From: RYN-230 sp036509255
GTDB taxonomy: Bacteria; Actinomycetota; Actinomycetes; Streptosporangiales; Streptosporangiaceae
Length of the DNA stretch: 40,526 nt
Direction of reading: 5' to 3'
NCBI GenBank assembly: GCA_036509255.1
Contig: DATCFY010000112.1
Coordinates: 1-40,526, forward strand
A program made the position numbers and the translations under genes. Positions 14,472 to 22,587 of the stretch are shown piece by piece. Position 1 is the first letter of the stretch, and the number at the start of each line of letters is the position of its first letter. Below the pieces are notes generated by a model. That model saw nothing but the letters and a program-made list of their open reading frames with translations. It made no database searches and was not told the DNA's origin.

Positions 14472-15457
14472 TCGAGGAAGCCGCGGAGCAGGGCGGCGGT
14501 GCCGTCCAAGTGCTCCGCCACGGCCCGCCGGGCCTGCTGGCTATCCCCCGACAGGATCGCGTCCACGATCGAGGTGTGCTGGGCCGCGGTGTGGTCGATG
14601 TTGCGTTGCAGCAGCGGGATCGCATTCAGCAGGTCGTTGAGGCGCACCCGGGCGTCGGCGCAGGCCGCGGCGAGGAGGCTGGACCCGGTCAGTTCCGCGA
14701 TGGACAGGTGGAAGAGCGAGTCCATTCGCCGGTAGTCAGCGGGACAGGCCTCGTTCACCGCGGTGAGCCGGGTCAGGAGGACGTCACGGATCCGCCCCGC
14801 GGCCAGCCCGCCGCCCTCACCTGCCTGAGCCAGGATCTGGGCGGCCCCGGTTTCCACTGCCATCCGGAAGGTGAGCGCGTCGTTGATCTTGTCGGCGTCC
14901 TCGACCGCGATCCGCCGCAGCTCGACGCGGCTCGGCGCGGGCGGCGTGTAGATGACGAAGGTGCCGCCGAACCGGCCCCGCCGCGACTCCACGTAGCCCG
15001 CATCCCGCAGGTCCCCGATGGCCTCACGGAGCGTGATCCGGCTGACCCCGAGCAGGGCCGCCAGTTCGCGCTCGGCGGGAAAGCGCTCGCCCGGGCCGAC
15101 CACGCCCAGCTTGATGACGGCCAGCAGGCGCTCGACGGTCTCCTCGAACGCGTTCTGCGACCGGATCGGGCCCAGCACCGCAGCCAGGTCCACGCCGGTG
15201 GCCCGGCCGTTACCCCCGGCCACCGGGCCGGTACCACCAGCCGCCGGGGCAGCCGCGGCGGATGACGCCTGGCCCGGGCCACCGGCCGCCACACCGGGAC
15301 CACCTGCCGTCACACCGGGACCACCTGGCGTTATACCGGGACCACCTGGCGTTGTACCAGGGCCACCGGCCGCGGCCGCGCTGCCGGCCCGGGAAAGCCG
15401 GCTGGCACGGCGCGGAAATCCGGTCCTGGGTCTTGACATCCGCCGCTCACTATCCAT
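14468..15457 (-). CDS. GntR-family regulator with FCD ligand domain
   Basis: A 329-residue FadR-type regulator. The winged helix is at about residues 100-168 (ERFPAERELAALLGVSRITL, REAIGDLRDAGYVESRRG). The all-helical FCD effector domain fills about 185-325 (FRMAVETGAAQI, MDSLFHLSIAELTGS, QHTSIVDAI). Before it is an unusual 95-residue low-complexity tail with five GGPGxxx heptads (31-65). ATG 15457 is chosen; the ATG at 15439 (MSRPRTG) is an alternative. It is divergent from the amine permease. A perfect operator-like dyad touches its start codon, so it probably represses itself and the catabolic operon until a metabolite binds. It ends at the AfsR-type remnant. Confidence 0.92.
   Translation of the reverse strand: MDSERRMSRPRTGFPRRASRLSRAGSAAAAGGPGTTPGGPGITPGGPGVTAGGPGVAAGGPGQASSAAAAPAAGGTGPVAGGNGRATGVDLAAVLGPIRSQNAFEETVERLLAVIKLGVVGPGERFPAERELAALLGVSRITLREAIGDLRDAGYVESRRGRFGGTFVIYTPPAPSRVELRRIAVEDADKINDALTFRMAVETGAAQILAQAGEGGGLAAGRIRDVLLTRLTAVNEACPADYRRMDSLFHLSIAELTGSSLLAAACADARVRLNDLLNAIPLLQRNIDHTAAQHTSIVDAILSGDSQQARRAVAEHLDGTAALLRGFLE
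14485..14508. repeat. 24-bp direct repeat, right copy
   Basis: Copy of 14037-14060 with one mismatch, inside the last codons of the GntR gene (HLDGTAALL). The two copies flank the AfsR-type remnant. Confidence 0.6.
15276..15380. repeat. 21-bp tandem repeat, five copies, encoding GGPGxxx heptads
   Basis: Five in-frame 21-bp units begin at 15276, 15297, 15318, 15339 and 15360. On the minus strand they encode GGPGTTP, GGPGITP, GGPGVTA, GGPGVAA and GGPGQAS in the N-terminal tail of the GntR regulator. The unit length is a multiple of three, so copy-number changes would keep the frame. Confidence 0.85.
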
Positions 15458-15458
15458 C

Positions 15459-15480
15459 AATGGTCTGATATTAAACCATT
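15459..15480. promoter_or_regulatory. candidate GntR/FCD operator
   Basis: AATGGT-N10-ACCATT is a perfect 6-bp dyad with the AT-rich spacer CTGATATTAA, one base upstream of the GntR start codon at 15457. TGGT/ACCA half-sites are usual for FadR/FCD-type regulators. It lies between the divergent regulator and permease genes and could control both. Confidence 0.6.
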
Positions 15481-15597
15481 CGCTCCACCGGTGGCAGATC
15501 AGCGTCCGCTCCGCTCCCGGCCTCAATGATCCACAGGCCCACATAAGCCCAGATCACAAGGCCCTTCCCCGGGCCTCATCAGCACCCAGGAGCAGTT

Positions 15598-17127
15598 ATG
15601 GCGGTCAATGAGCAAGCGGCACCGCTCAGCGAGGACGAGAGAGCCCTGCACCAGATGGGCTACGCGCAGGAACTGCGGCGGCGGATGTCCGGGTTCTCCA
15701 ACTTCGCGGTCTCGTTCACGATCATCTCTATCCTGTCTGGCTGCCTCACCCTGTACGGGTTCGGCATGGCCACCGGCGGCCCGGCCGTCATCGTCTGGGG
15801 CTGGCTGTTCGTCGGCGTCATGACCCTGTTCGTCGGCCTGGCCATGGCCGAGGTCTGCTCCAGCTTCCCGACCGCGGGCGGCCTGTACTACTGGTCCGCG
15901 AAGCTGGCCCCGCGGCACGGTCCCGCCTGGTCCTGGTTCACCGGCTGGTTCAACTTCCTTGGCCAGGTCGCGGTGACCGCGGGCATCGACTTCGGCGCGG
16001 CGTTCTTCATCAACGCGTTCGGCGCGCTGGTGTGGGGCTGGAGCACCGCGCACTCGGTGACGATCCTGATCTACGCGATCGTGCTGCTGATCCACGGCCT
16101 GCTGAACCAGTTCGGCATCCGGCTGGTCGCGATGCTGAACGACGTCAGCGTGTGGTGGCACATCGTCGGCGTGCTGCTCATCGTCGGGGTGCTCGTCTTC
16201 GTGCCGTCGCACCACCAGTCGGCCAGCTTCGTGTTCGGGCACTTCGTCAACGACACCGGGCTGCACATCAGCCCGATCTACATCGTGCTGATCGGCCTGC
16301 TGCTGGCGCAGTACACGTTCACCGGCTACGACGCCTCCGCGCACATGACCGAGGAGACGCACAGTGCCGCCCGCAGCGGCCCGCGTGGCATCGTGATGTC
16401 GATCCTGGTCTCGCTGGCCGCAGGCTGGGTGCTGCTGATCGGGATCACCTTCGCCATCCAGCACTACGAGGCGGAGCGCACCGGGGTCACCGGGGTACCG
16501 CCCGCGCAGATCTTCATCGACGCCGCCGGGTCGGCCTGGGCCAAGTTCCTGCTGCTCGTGGTGATCGGCGCCCAGCTGTTCTGCGGGATGTCCTCGGTCA
16601 CCGCCAACTCCCGGATGATCTACGCGTTCTCCCGCGACGGCGCGCTGCCGGGCTCCTCGTTCTGGCACAAGGTGAACAAACGCACCCGCACGCCCACCAA
16701 CGCGATCTGGCTGGCCGCGGTCGGCGCCCTCATCCTGGGGCTCCCGTACCTGTGGAACGCCACCGCGTACGCCGCGGTCACCTCCATCGCGGTCATCGGC
16801 CTGTACATCGCCTACGTGATACCGACCTTCCTGCGGCTGCGCCAGGGCGACAACTTCCAGCGCGGCCCCTGGCACCTGGGCCGCTGGAGCAAGCCGGTCG
16901 GGATCATCGCGGTGACCTGGGTGGTGATCATCACGATCCTGTTCATGCTGCCGCAGATCGGCCCGATCACCTGGAGCACGTTCAATTACGCGGTGTTCGC
17001 CGTGGTCGCGGTGATCGGCTTCGCCGGCATCTACTGGCTGGCCTCCGCGCGGAACTGGTTCACCGGGCCGCGGGTTCAGGGGACGCCGGAAGAACTGGCC
17101 GCGATCGAACAGGATCTGGCCGGCTGA
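15598..17127 (+). CDS. APC-superfamily amino acid/amine permease
   Basis: A 509-residue integral membrane transporter with about 12 hydrophobic segments, the first near residues 35-58. The N-terminal SGFSNFAVSFTIISILSG and the following SSFPTAGGLYYWSAKLAP are characteristic of the GABA/choline-type amino acid transporter branch of the APC family. AGGAGC lies shortly before the ATG. It is the first gene of a plus-strand operon with a gamma-glutamyl ligase, dehydrogenases and a hydrolase, so it probably imports the amine substrate (ethanolamine or a related compound; inferred). The upstream region carries the GntR operator candidate. Confidence 0.9.
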   Translation: MAVNEQAAPLSEDERALHQMGYAQELRRRMSGFSNFAVSFTIISILSGCLTLYGFGMATGGPAVIVWGWLFVGVMTLFVGLAMAEVCSSFPTAGGLYYWSAKLAPRHGPAWSWFTGWFNFLGQVAVTAGIDFGAAFFINAFGALVWGWSTAHSVTILIYAIVLLIHGLLNQFGIRLVAMLNDVSVWWHIVGVLLIVGVLVFVPSHHQSASFVFGHFVNDTGLHISPIYIVLIGLLLAQYTFTGYDASAHMTEETHSAARSGPRGIVMSILVSLAAGWVLLIGITFAIQHYEAERTGVTGVPPAQIFIDAAGSAWAKFLLLVVIGAQLFCGMSSVTANSRMIYAFSRDGALPGSSFWHKVNKRTRTPTNAIWLAAVGALILGLPYLWNATAYAAVTSIAVIGLYIAYVIPTFLRLRQGDNFQRGPWHLGRWSKPVGIIAVTWVVIITILFMLPQIGPITWSTFNYAVFAVVAVIGFAGIYWLASARNWFTGPRVQGTPEELAAIEQDLAG

Positions 17128-17137
17128 CCGGCCGCCT

Positions 17138-17173
17138 CCCGGGGCCTGATGCGCGGCCGCGCCAGGCCCCGGG
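17138..17173 (+). terminator. intergenic hairpin between the permease and the GlnA-like gene
   Basis: CCCGGGGCCTG and CAGGCCCCGGG form a perfect 11-bp stem. The 14-nt loop itself contains the palindrome GCGCGGCCGCGC. There is no U-run. It could act as an attenuator or RNA-processing barrier that sets the permease-to-enzyme ratio. Confidence 0.5.
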
Positions 17174-17244
17174 CCGGGCAGCGGACTGGAACAAACGGGA
17201 CCGGGTAGCACCTAGTAAGACCGGCCCGCAGAGACTGGAGGCTC

Positions 17245-18636
17245 ATGGACAAGCAGCGCGGAGCAACCCCCCACACCCGGCGCCGCGGGATGCTCACCCT
17301 CGAGCAGCTCCGCGTGGAGGTGAGCGAGGGCAACATCGACACGGTCGTCGTTGCCTTCACCGACATGCAGGGCCGCCTGCAGGGCAAGCGGCTGGCTGCG
17401 GAGTTCTTCCTCGACGACGTGGTGGGCAGCGTCATCGAGGGATGCAACTACCTGCTCGCCGTGGACGTCGAGATGAACACCGTGGACGGGTACGCGATGT
17501 CGTCCTGGCAGACCGGGTACGGCGACTTCGTGATGGCGCCTGACCTGAGCACGCTGCGCCGGGTGCCCTGGCAGGAAGCTACCGCGATGGTCATCGCCGA
17601 TCTCACCTGGCACGACGGGACACCCGTGGTGGCCTCCCCCCGGCAGATCCTGAAGGCCCAGACCGACCGGCTGGCCGAGCGGGGCCTGCAGGCCATGGCG
17701 GGCACCGAGCTGGAGTTCGTGGTGTACAGCGACTCCTACGCCGCCGCGCAGGCCTCCGGGTACCGCGATCTCACCCCGGCCAACTCCTACAACGTGGACT
17801 ACTCGATTCTGGGCACCGCACGGATCGAGCCGCTGCTGCGCAAGCTGCGCAACGGCATGGCCGGGGCCGGCCTGCAGGTCGAGTCGGCCAAGGGCGAGTG
17901 CAACCTGGGCCAGCACGAGATCGCGTTCCGCTACGCCGAGGCCGTGACCACGTGCGACAACCACTCGATCTACAAGACCGGGTCCAAGGAGATCGCCGAC
18001 GCCGACGGCATGAGCATTACGTTCATGGCCAAGCCGAACGCACGGGAAGGCAACTCCTGCCACATTCACCTGTCGGTCCGGGAAGACGACGGGACGCCGG
18101 TGATGGCCGGGGACGGGCCGCACGGGCTGTCCGCGTTCGGCGAGCATTTCATCGCGGGCCAGCTCGCCCTGCTGCCCGAGCTCATCCTGTGGCACGCGCC
18201 GAACATCAACTCCTACAAGCGCTACGTCCCGGGCAGCTTCGCACCCACCGCGGTCCGGTGGGGTGTGGACAACCGCACCTGCGCCATGCGGCTCGTCGGG
18301 CACGGTGCCGGGCTGCGGGTGGAGAACCGGGTCCCGGGCGGCGACGTGAACCCCTACCTGGCCGTCGCGGCGATGATCGCCGCCGGGCTGCACGGGGTGG
18401 ACCGGGAGCTGCCGCTGGAGGAGGCGTTCGAGGGGAACGCCTACGCGGCCGAGGGCAGCCGGGTGCCGTCCACCCTCCGCGACGCCCTGGACCTGTGGCT
18501 CAAGAGCGACCTGGCCCGCGAGGCGTTCGGCAGCGATGTGGTGGAGCACTACGCCAACGGAGCCCGGGTGGAGATCGTCGCGTTCGACGCCGCAGTCACC
18601 GACTGGGAGCTGCACCGGGGTTTCGAGCGGCTGTAG
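17245..18636 (+). CDS. glutamine synthetase-like gamma-glutamyl-amine ligase (GlnA4/PuuA type)
   Basis: A 463-residue glutamine-synthetase-fold enzyme. The metal and glutamate-binding motifs are present: GTELEF (E155, E157), ESAKGECNLGQHEIAF (E218, E225), NSCHIHLS (H273), NSYKRYVPGSFAP and the ENRVPGGDVNPYLA segment. The adenylylation loop tyrosine of true GlnA is absent. The N-terminal TDMQGRLQGKR and VDGYAMSSW are typical of actinobacterial GlnA3/GlnA4-type ligases, which couple glutamate to polyamines or ethanolamine with ATP. A GGAGG precedes the ATG. Its neighbours oxidise and hydrolyse gamma-glutamyl products, so a catabolic ligase is more likely than ammonium assimilation. The substrate is inferred. 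Confidence 0.88.
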   Translation: MDKQRGATPHTRRRGMLTLEQLRVEVSEGNIDTVVVAFTDMQGRLQGKRLAAEFFLDDVVGSVIEGCNYLLAVDVEMNTVDGYAMSSWQTGYGDFVMAPDLSTLRRVPWQEATAMVIADLTWHDGTPVVASPRQILKAQTDRLAERGLQAMAGTELEFVVYSDSYAAAQASGYRDLTPANSYNVDYSILGTARIEPLLRKLRNGMAGAGLQVESAKGECNLGQHEIAFRYAEAVTTCDNHSIYKTGSKEIADADGMSITFMAKPNAREGNSCHIHLSVREDDGTPVMAGDGPHGLSAFGEHFIAGQLALLPELILWHAPNINSYKRYVPGSFAPTAVRWGVDNRTCAMRLVGHGAGLRVENRVPGGDVNPYLAVAAMIAAGLHGVDRELPLEEAFEGNAYAAEGSRVPSTLRDALDLWLKSDLAREAFGSDVVEHYANGARVEIVAFDAAVTDWELHRGFERL

Positions 18637-18675
18637 GGCCGGCCGGATCCGCACGCGAGGAGACTGGGAACAGGC

Positions 18676-20037
18676 ATGTCCACGTTCACCGTTGTGAACC
18701 CGGCCACCGAGGAGACGGTGGCCGCGGTGCCGTCCTGCTCGCCGGAGCAGGCTGACGCGGCGGTCGCCCGGGCGGCCGCCGCGCAGGCCGCCTGGCGGGC
18801 GGTGGCCCCCGGGGACCGGGCCGGGCTGCTGCGCCGCTTCGCGGAGGTGGTGGACACCCACATCGAGGAACTCGCGCAGCTGGAGGTGGCCTGCTCGGGC
18901 CACCCGGTCGGGCAGGCCCGCTGGGAGGCGGGCAACGTCCGGGACGTGCTGCGCTACTACTCGGCCGCCCCGGAACGCCTCACCGGCCAGCAGATCCCGG
19001 TGCCCGGCGGCCTCGACGTCACGTTCAGGGAGCCGGTCGGCATCGTCGGGCTGATCGTGCCGTGGAACTTCCCCATGCCGATCCTGGGCTGGGGACTGGG
19101 ACCCGCCCTGGCCGCCGGGAACCCGGTGATCGCCAAGCCCGCGGAGCGGACCCCGCTCACCGCGATCCTGATCGGCGAGCTGGCCCTGGAGGCCGGGCTG
19201 CCGGAGGGCGTGTTCCAGGTGCTGCCCGGCAAGGGGTCGGTGGTGGGCCAGCGCCTGGTGGACCACCCGGCGGTGCGCAAGATCGTCTTCACCGGTTCCA
19301 CCGAGGTCGGCAGCCAGATCATGGCGGGCTGCGCGCGCCAGGTGAAGCGGCTCACGCTGGAACTCGGCGGCAAGAACGCCAACATCGTGTTCGCCGACGC
19401 CGACCTGGAACGGGCCGCGGCCACCGCGCCGTACGCCGTGTTCGACAACGCTGGGCAGGACTGCTGCGCCCGGTCCCGGATCCTGGTCGAGCGCAGCGTG
19501 TTCGACCGGTTCATGGAACTGCTGGAACCGGCGGTCAAGGCCGTCGTGGTGGGCGATCCCGCAGACCCCGCCACCGAGATGGGCCCGCTGATCTCGGCCG
19601 AGCACCGTGCCCGGGTCGCGTCGTACGTCCCGGAACAGGCTCCGGTGGCGTTCCGCGGCAGCGCGCCGGCCGGGCCGGGCTTCTGGTTCCCGCCCACCGT
19701 GCTCGCCCCGGTCGCCACGGACGACCCCGCGTTCACCGAGGAGGTGTTCGGGCCGGTCGTGGCCGTCGTCCCGGTCGAGGACGAGGCGGAGGCCATCGCC
19801 GTCGCGAACGACACGCCGTACGGGCTGTCCGGGTCCATCTGGACCGAGAACATCGGGCGGGCGCTGCGGGTGGCCCGGGCGGTCGAGGCCGGCAACCTGT
19901 CGGTCAACTCGCATGCATCGGTCCGCTACTGGACCCCGTTCGGCGGGTTCAAGCAGTCCGGACTGGGCCGCGAACTCGGTCCGGACGCGCTAGACGCGTT
20001 CACCGAGGTCAAGAACGTGTTCATCGCGACGGATTAG
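18676..20037 (+). CDS. NAD(P)-dependent aldehyde dehydrogenase
   Basis: A 453-residue ALDH. It has the Rossmann-side motif PWNFPMPILGWGLGPALAAG, the general-base motif LELGGKNANIVF, the catalytic cysteine in FDNAGQDCCARSRI (first cysteine of the pair), and EEVFGPVVAVVP and FGGFKQSGLGRELG near the C-terminus. In this operon it probably oxidises a gamma-glutamyl aldehyde to the acid, for example gamma-glutamylglycine from an ethanolamine adduct. This is inferred from context. It follows the ligase gene by 39 nt, with GAGGAGACTGGG upstream. Confidence 0.92.
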   Translation: MSTFTVVNPATEETVAAVPSCSPEQADAAVARAAAAQAAWRAVAPGDRAGLLRRFAEVVDTHIEELAQLEVACSGHPVGQARWEAGNVRDVLRYYSAAPERLTGQQIPVPGGLDVTFREPVGIVGLIVPWNFPMPILGWGLGPALAAGNPVIAKPAERTPLTAILIGELALEAGLPEGVFQVLPGKGSVVGQRLVDHPAVRKIVFTGSTEVGSQIMAGCARQVKRLTLELGGKNANIVFADADLERAAATAPYAVFDNAGQDCCARSRILVERSVFDRFMELLEPAVKAVVVGDPADPATEMGPLISAEHRARVASYVPEQAPVAFRGSAPAGPGFWFPPTVLAPVATDDPAFTEEVFGPVVAVVPVEDEAEAIAVANDTPYGLSGSIWTENIGRALRVARAVEAGNLSVNSHASVRYWTPFGGFKQSGLGRELGPDALDAFTEVKNVFIATD

Positions 20038-20096
20038 GCACAGCCCACCAGCACCGGTACTCCAGGACCGGCACGAAGGAAGGACAGAGCACGCAC

Positions 20097-20876
20097 ATGC
20101 AGCGCCTGCAGGACCGAATCGCCGTGATCACCGGCGCGGGCAGCGGCATCGGGCTGGCCAGCACGCGCCGGCTGGCCGCCGAGGGGGCCGCCGTGGTGGC
20201 CGTCGACGTCGACGAGGCGGCCGGCAAGCGCGCCGCCGAGGAGGTCGGTGGCTTGTTCGTGCACGCCGACGTGACCGATGAGGACGCGGTGCGGGAGGTG
20301 TACCAGCAGGCGGTGGACGCCTACGGGGCGGTGCACATTGCGTTCAATAACGCCGGTATCTCGCCACCGGACGATGATTCGATACTGACTACCGGCCTCG
20401 ACGCCTGGCGCCGGGTCCAGGAAGTCAACCTGACCTCGGTCTACCTGTGCTGCAAGTACGTGATCCCGCACATGCAGCGCCAGGTCGCAGCGGGCGGTCC
20501 GGGCGGGTCGATCATCAACACCGCATCGTTCGTGGCCACCCTCGGCGCGGCCACCTCGCAGATCTCCTACACCGCGTCCAAGGGCGGCGTGCTGGCCATG
20601 ACCCGGGAACTCGGCGTGCAGTTCGCCCGGGAAGGGATCCGGATCAACGCGCTCTCCCCCGGCCCGGTGAATACGCCGCTGCTGCGCGAACTATTCGCCA
20701 AGGACCCGGAGCGGGCCGCGCGGCGCCTGGTGCACGTGCCGATGGGCCGCTTCGCCGAGGCGGACGAGATCGCCGCCGCGGTCGCGTTCCTGGCCAGCGA
20801 CGACGCGTCGTTCATGACCGCCTCCAACTTCCTGGTGGACGGCGGGATCTCCGGCGCCTACGTGACGCCGCTGTGA
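20097..20876 (+). CDS. short-chain dehydrogenase/reductase
   Basis: A 259-residue classical SDR. It has the NAD-binding TGAGSGIG motif (about 13-20), NNAGIS, the catalytic Ser-Tyr-Lys set with YTASKGG, and the C-terminal SFMTASNFLVDGGIS. The acidic VDVDE after the second strand suggests preference for NAD(H). Between an ALDH and a gamma-glutamyl hydrolase, it is well placed to oxidise the alcohol of a gamma-glutamylated amino alcohol to the aldehyde. An annotation as 3-oxoacyl-ACP reductase would rest only on fold similarity. GGAAGGA lies upstream of the ATG. The longer open frame into the ALDH gene is a shadow. Confidence 0.9.
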   Translation: MQRLQDRIAVITGAGSGIGLASTRRLAAEGAAVVAVDVDEAAGKRAAEEVGGLFVHADVTDEDAVREVYQQAVDAYGAVHIAFNNAGISPPDDDSILTTGLDAWRRVQEVNLTSVYLCCKYVIPHMQRQVAAGGPGGSIINTASFVATLGAATSQISYTASKGGVLAMTRELGVQFAREGIRINALSPGPVNTPLLRELFAKDPERAARRLVHVPMGRFAEADEIAAAVAFLASDDASFMTASNFLVDGGISGAYVTPL

Positions 20877-20887
20877 ACTCCCGCGCC

Positions 20888-21664
20888 ATGACCCCGCACG
20901 TCGGCATCAGCGCCTACGGGGAGCCCGCCCGCTGGGGCCCCTGGGACCGGCCCGCGGCGCTGGTCCCGATGAGCTACCCGGAGGCGGTGGCCGCGGCCGG
21001 GGGCGTCCCGGTCCTGCTCCCCCCGATGCCAGGGGTCGAGGAAGCGATCAGCCGGCTCGACGCGCTCATGCTGCCCGGGGGCGGGGACATCGACCCGGCC
21101 GCCTACGGCGCCGACCCGCACCCGCTCACCGAACGTGTGTACCCTGCCCGGGACCGGGCCGAGCGTGCCCTGCTCGCCGCGGCACTGGACGCCGGGATAC
21201 CGATCCTGGCCATCTGCCGCGGCCTGCAGATCGTCAACGTGTCGAGCGGCGGCACGCTGCGCCAGCACCTGCCCGACGAGGTGGGCCACCACGATCACGG
21301 TTCCCCAGCCGGGACGTACGGCTCGCACCCGGTGCGGATCGCGGCGGACAGCCTGCTCGGCAGGATCCTCGGGCCGCCGGAGCCGGACGGCGAGGTACGT
21401 GCGGCCGTACCCACCTCGCATCACCAGGCCATCGGCCGCCTCGGCCAGGGTCTGGTCGCGACCGCCTGGGCGGACGACGGCACCATCGAGGCGGTGGAGC
21501 CTGACCCCGCGGTCACCGGCGGGCCCGGGTTCCTGCTCGCGGTCCAGTGGCATCCCGAGGCCGGGGACGACCCCAGGCTGTTCCAGGCGCTGATCGCCGC
21601 GGCCCGCCGCCGGGCGGCCAGCGGGAACCCTGCCCCGGCGGAGCCTCTAGACTCGCGTGCGTGA
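20888..21664 (+). CDS. PuuD-like gamma-glutamyl hydrolase (peptidase C26)
   Basis: A 258-residue class I glutamine-amidotransferase-fold hydrolase. The nucleophile is C110 in ILAICRGLQIVNV, the catalytic histidine and glutamate are in AVQWHPEAG, and the oxyanion segment is MLPGGGDIDPAAYG. E. coli PuuD splits gamma-glutamyl-GABA. Here the context suggests release of glutamate from the oxidised gamma-glutamyl product. ATG 20888 fits the family start (PHVGISAY). A GTG at 20873 overlapping the SDR stop (GTGA) would add five residues and couple translation. The 3' end overlaps the ABC ATPase GTG by 4 nt. Confidence 0.9.
   Translation: MTPHVGISAYGEPARWGPWDRPAALVPMSYPEAVAAAGGVPVLLPPMPGVEEAISRLDALMLPGGGDIDPAAYGADPHPLTERVYPARDRAERALLAAALDAGIPILAICRGLQIVNVSSGGTLRQHLPDEVGHHDHGSPAGTYGSHPVRIAADSLLGRILGPPEPDGEVRAAVPTSHHQAIGRLGQGLVATAWADDGTIEAVEPDPAVTGGPGFLLAVQWHPEAGDDPRLFQALIAAARRRAASGNPAPAEPLDSRA
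21648..21653 (+). promoter_or_regulatory. putative internal -10 element for the ABC transporter
   Basis: TAGACT lies 7 nt before the GTG at 21661, inside the last codons of the hydrolase gene, and no ribosome binding site is seen. It may give the ABC genes their own leaderless transcript. Confidence 0.38.
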
Positions 21665-22587
21665 GCACCGGACTCGCAGTCGAGATCACCAGCCTGGTCA
21701 AGCGATATGGCCGGGTCACCGCGGTGAACGGGCTCTCGCTCCGGGCCGGGCGGGCGGCCGTGACCGCCATCCTCGGCCCTAACGGAGCCGGGAAGACCAC
21801 CACGATCGAGATCTGCGAGGGTTACCGCCGTCCCGATGACGGGGTGGTCCGGGTGCTCGGCCTCGACCCGTCCCGCGACGCGCGGCAACTGCGGCCGCAG
21901 GTGGGCGTGATGCTGCAGTCCGGCGGGATCCCGCCGGCCGCCCGGCCCGCCGAGTACCTGCGGGTGCTCGCCGCGTTCTACGCCCATCCGCTCGACCCGG
22001 CCATGCTGCTGGACCGGCTGGGCCTCAGCGGCAGCCTGCGCACCCCGTTCCGGCGGATGTCCGGTGGCCAGCAGCAGCGGCTCGCCCTGGCCGCCGCGGT
22101 CATCGGCCGCCCCGAGCTGGTGTTCCTCGACGAGCCCACGGCAGGCCTCGACCCGCAGGCGCGGCTCGCCACCTGGGAGCTGATCAGCGGCCTGCGCGCG
22201 GCCGGCGCGGCGGTGATCTTGACTACGCACAACATGGATGAGGCCCAGCGGCTGGCGGACCAGGTCGCCGTGGTGGACCATGGGCAGCTGGTGGCCGAGG
22301 GGACGCCGGCCGACCTGACCGGCACCGCCGGGCAGCTCCGGTTCCGGGCCGAGCCGGGACTGGATACCGACGGGCTCATCTCCGCCCTGCCGCCAGGTAG
22401 CGCGGCCAAGGAGTCCCCGGCCGGGCACTACATCGTGGAGGTGCACGACCGGGTGGACCCGCAACTCCTCGCGGCGGTAACCGCGTGGTGCGCTGAGCAC
22501 GGCGTGCTAGCCCAGGATCTGCGCATCGAGAACCGCACCCTGGAGGACGTGTTCCTCGAGCTGACCGGACGGGAGCTCCGCTCGTGA
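21661..22587 (+). CDS. ABC transporter ATP-binding protein (ABC-2/DrrA-like)
   Basis: A 308-residue ATPase with Walker A GPNGAGKTT (about 40), signature MSGGQQQRLALA, Walker B LVFLDEPTAGLD and the switch histidine in LTTHNMDEA. The C-terminal extension after about residue 220, ending LEDVFLELTGREL, is typical of DrrA-like exporter ATPases. The GTG start overlaps the previous stop, and its own stop overlaps the permease GTG (GTGA). The cargo is unknown. The link to the amine operon may be positional only, since this pair probably has its own promoter. Confidence 0.92.
   Translation: MSTGLAVEITSLVKRYGRVTAVNGLSLRAGRAAVTAILGPNGAGKTTTIEICEGYRRPDDGVVRVLGLDPSRDARQLRPQVGVMLQSGGIPPAARPAEYLRVLAAFYAHPLDPAMLLDRLGLSGSLRTPFRRMSGGQQQRLALAAAVIGRPELVFLDEPTAGLDPQARLATWELISGLRAAGAAVILTTHNMDEAQRLADQVAVVDHGQLVAEGTPADLTGTAGQLRFRAEPGLDTDGLISALPPGSAAKESPAGHYIVEVHDRVDPQLLAAVTAWCAEHGVLAQDLRIENRTLEDVFLELTGRELRS

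Noticed and set aside
16032..17543. Open frame inside the permease gene reaching into the GlnA-like gene
   Set aside because: Arg/His-rich translation without motifs, overlapping two well-supported genes in other frames.
17212..19914. 900-codon minus-strand frame across the ligase and ALDH genes
   Set aside because: Third-position GC shadow. It has no recognisable domain and both plus-strand genes carry complete motifs.
14468..21664. Reading the amine operon as a putrescine (Puu) pathway
   Set aside because: No PuuB-like amine oxidase or GABA aminotransferase is present, while an SDR is. An amino alcohol fits better, although polyamines are not excluded.
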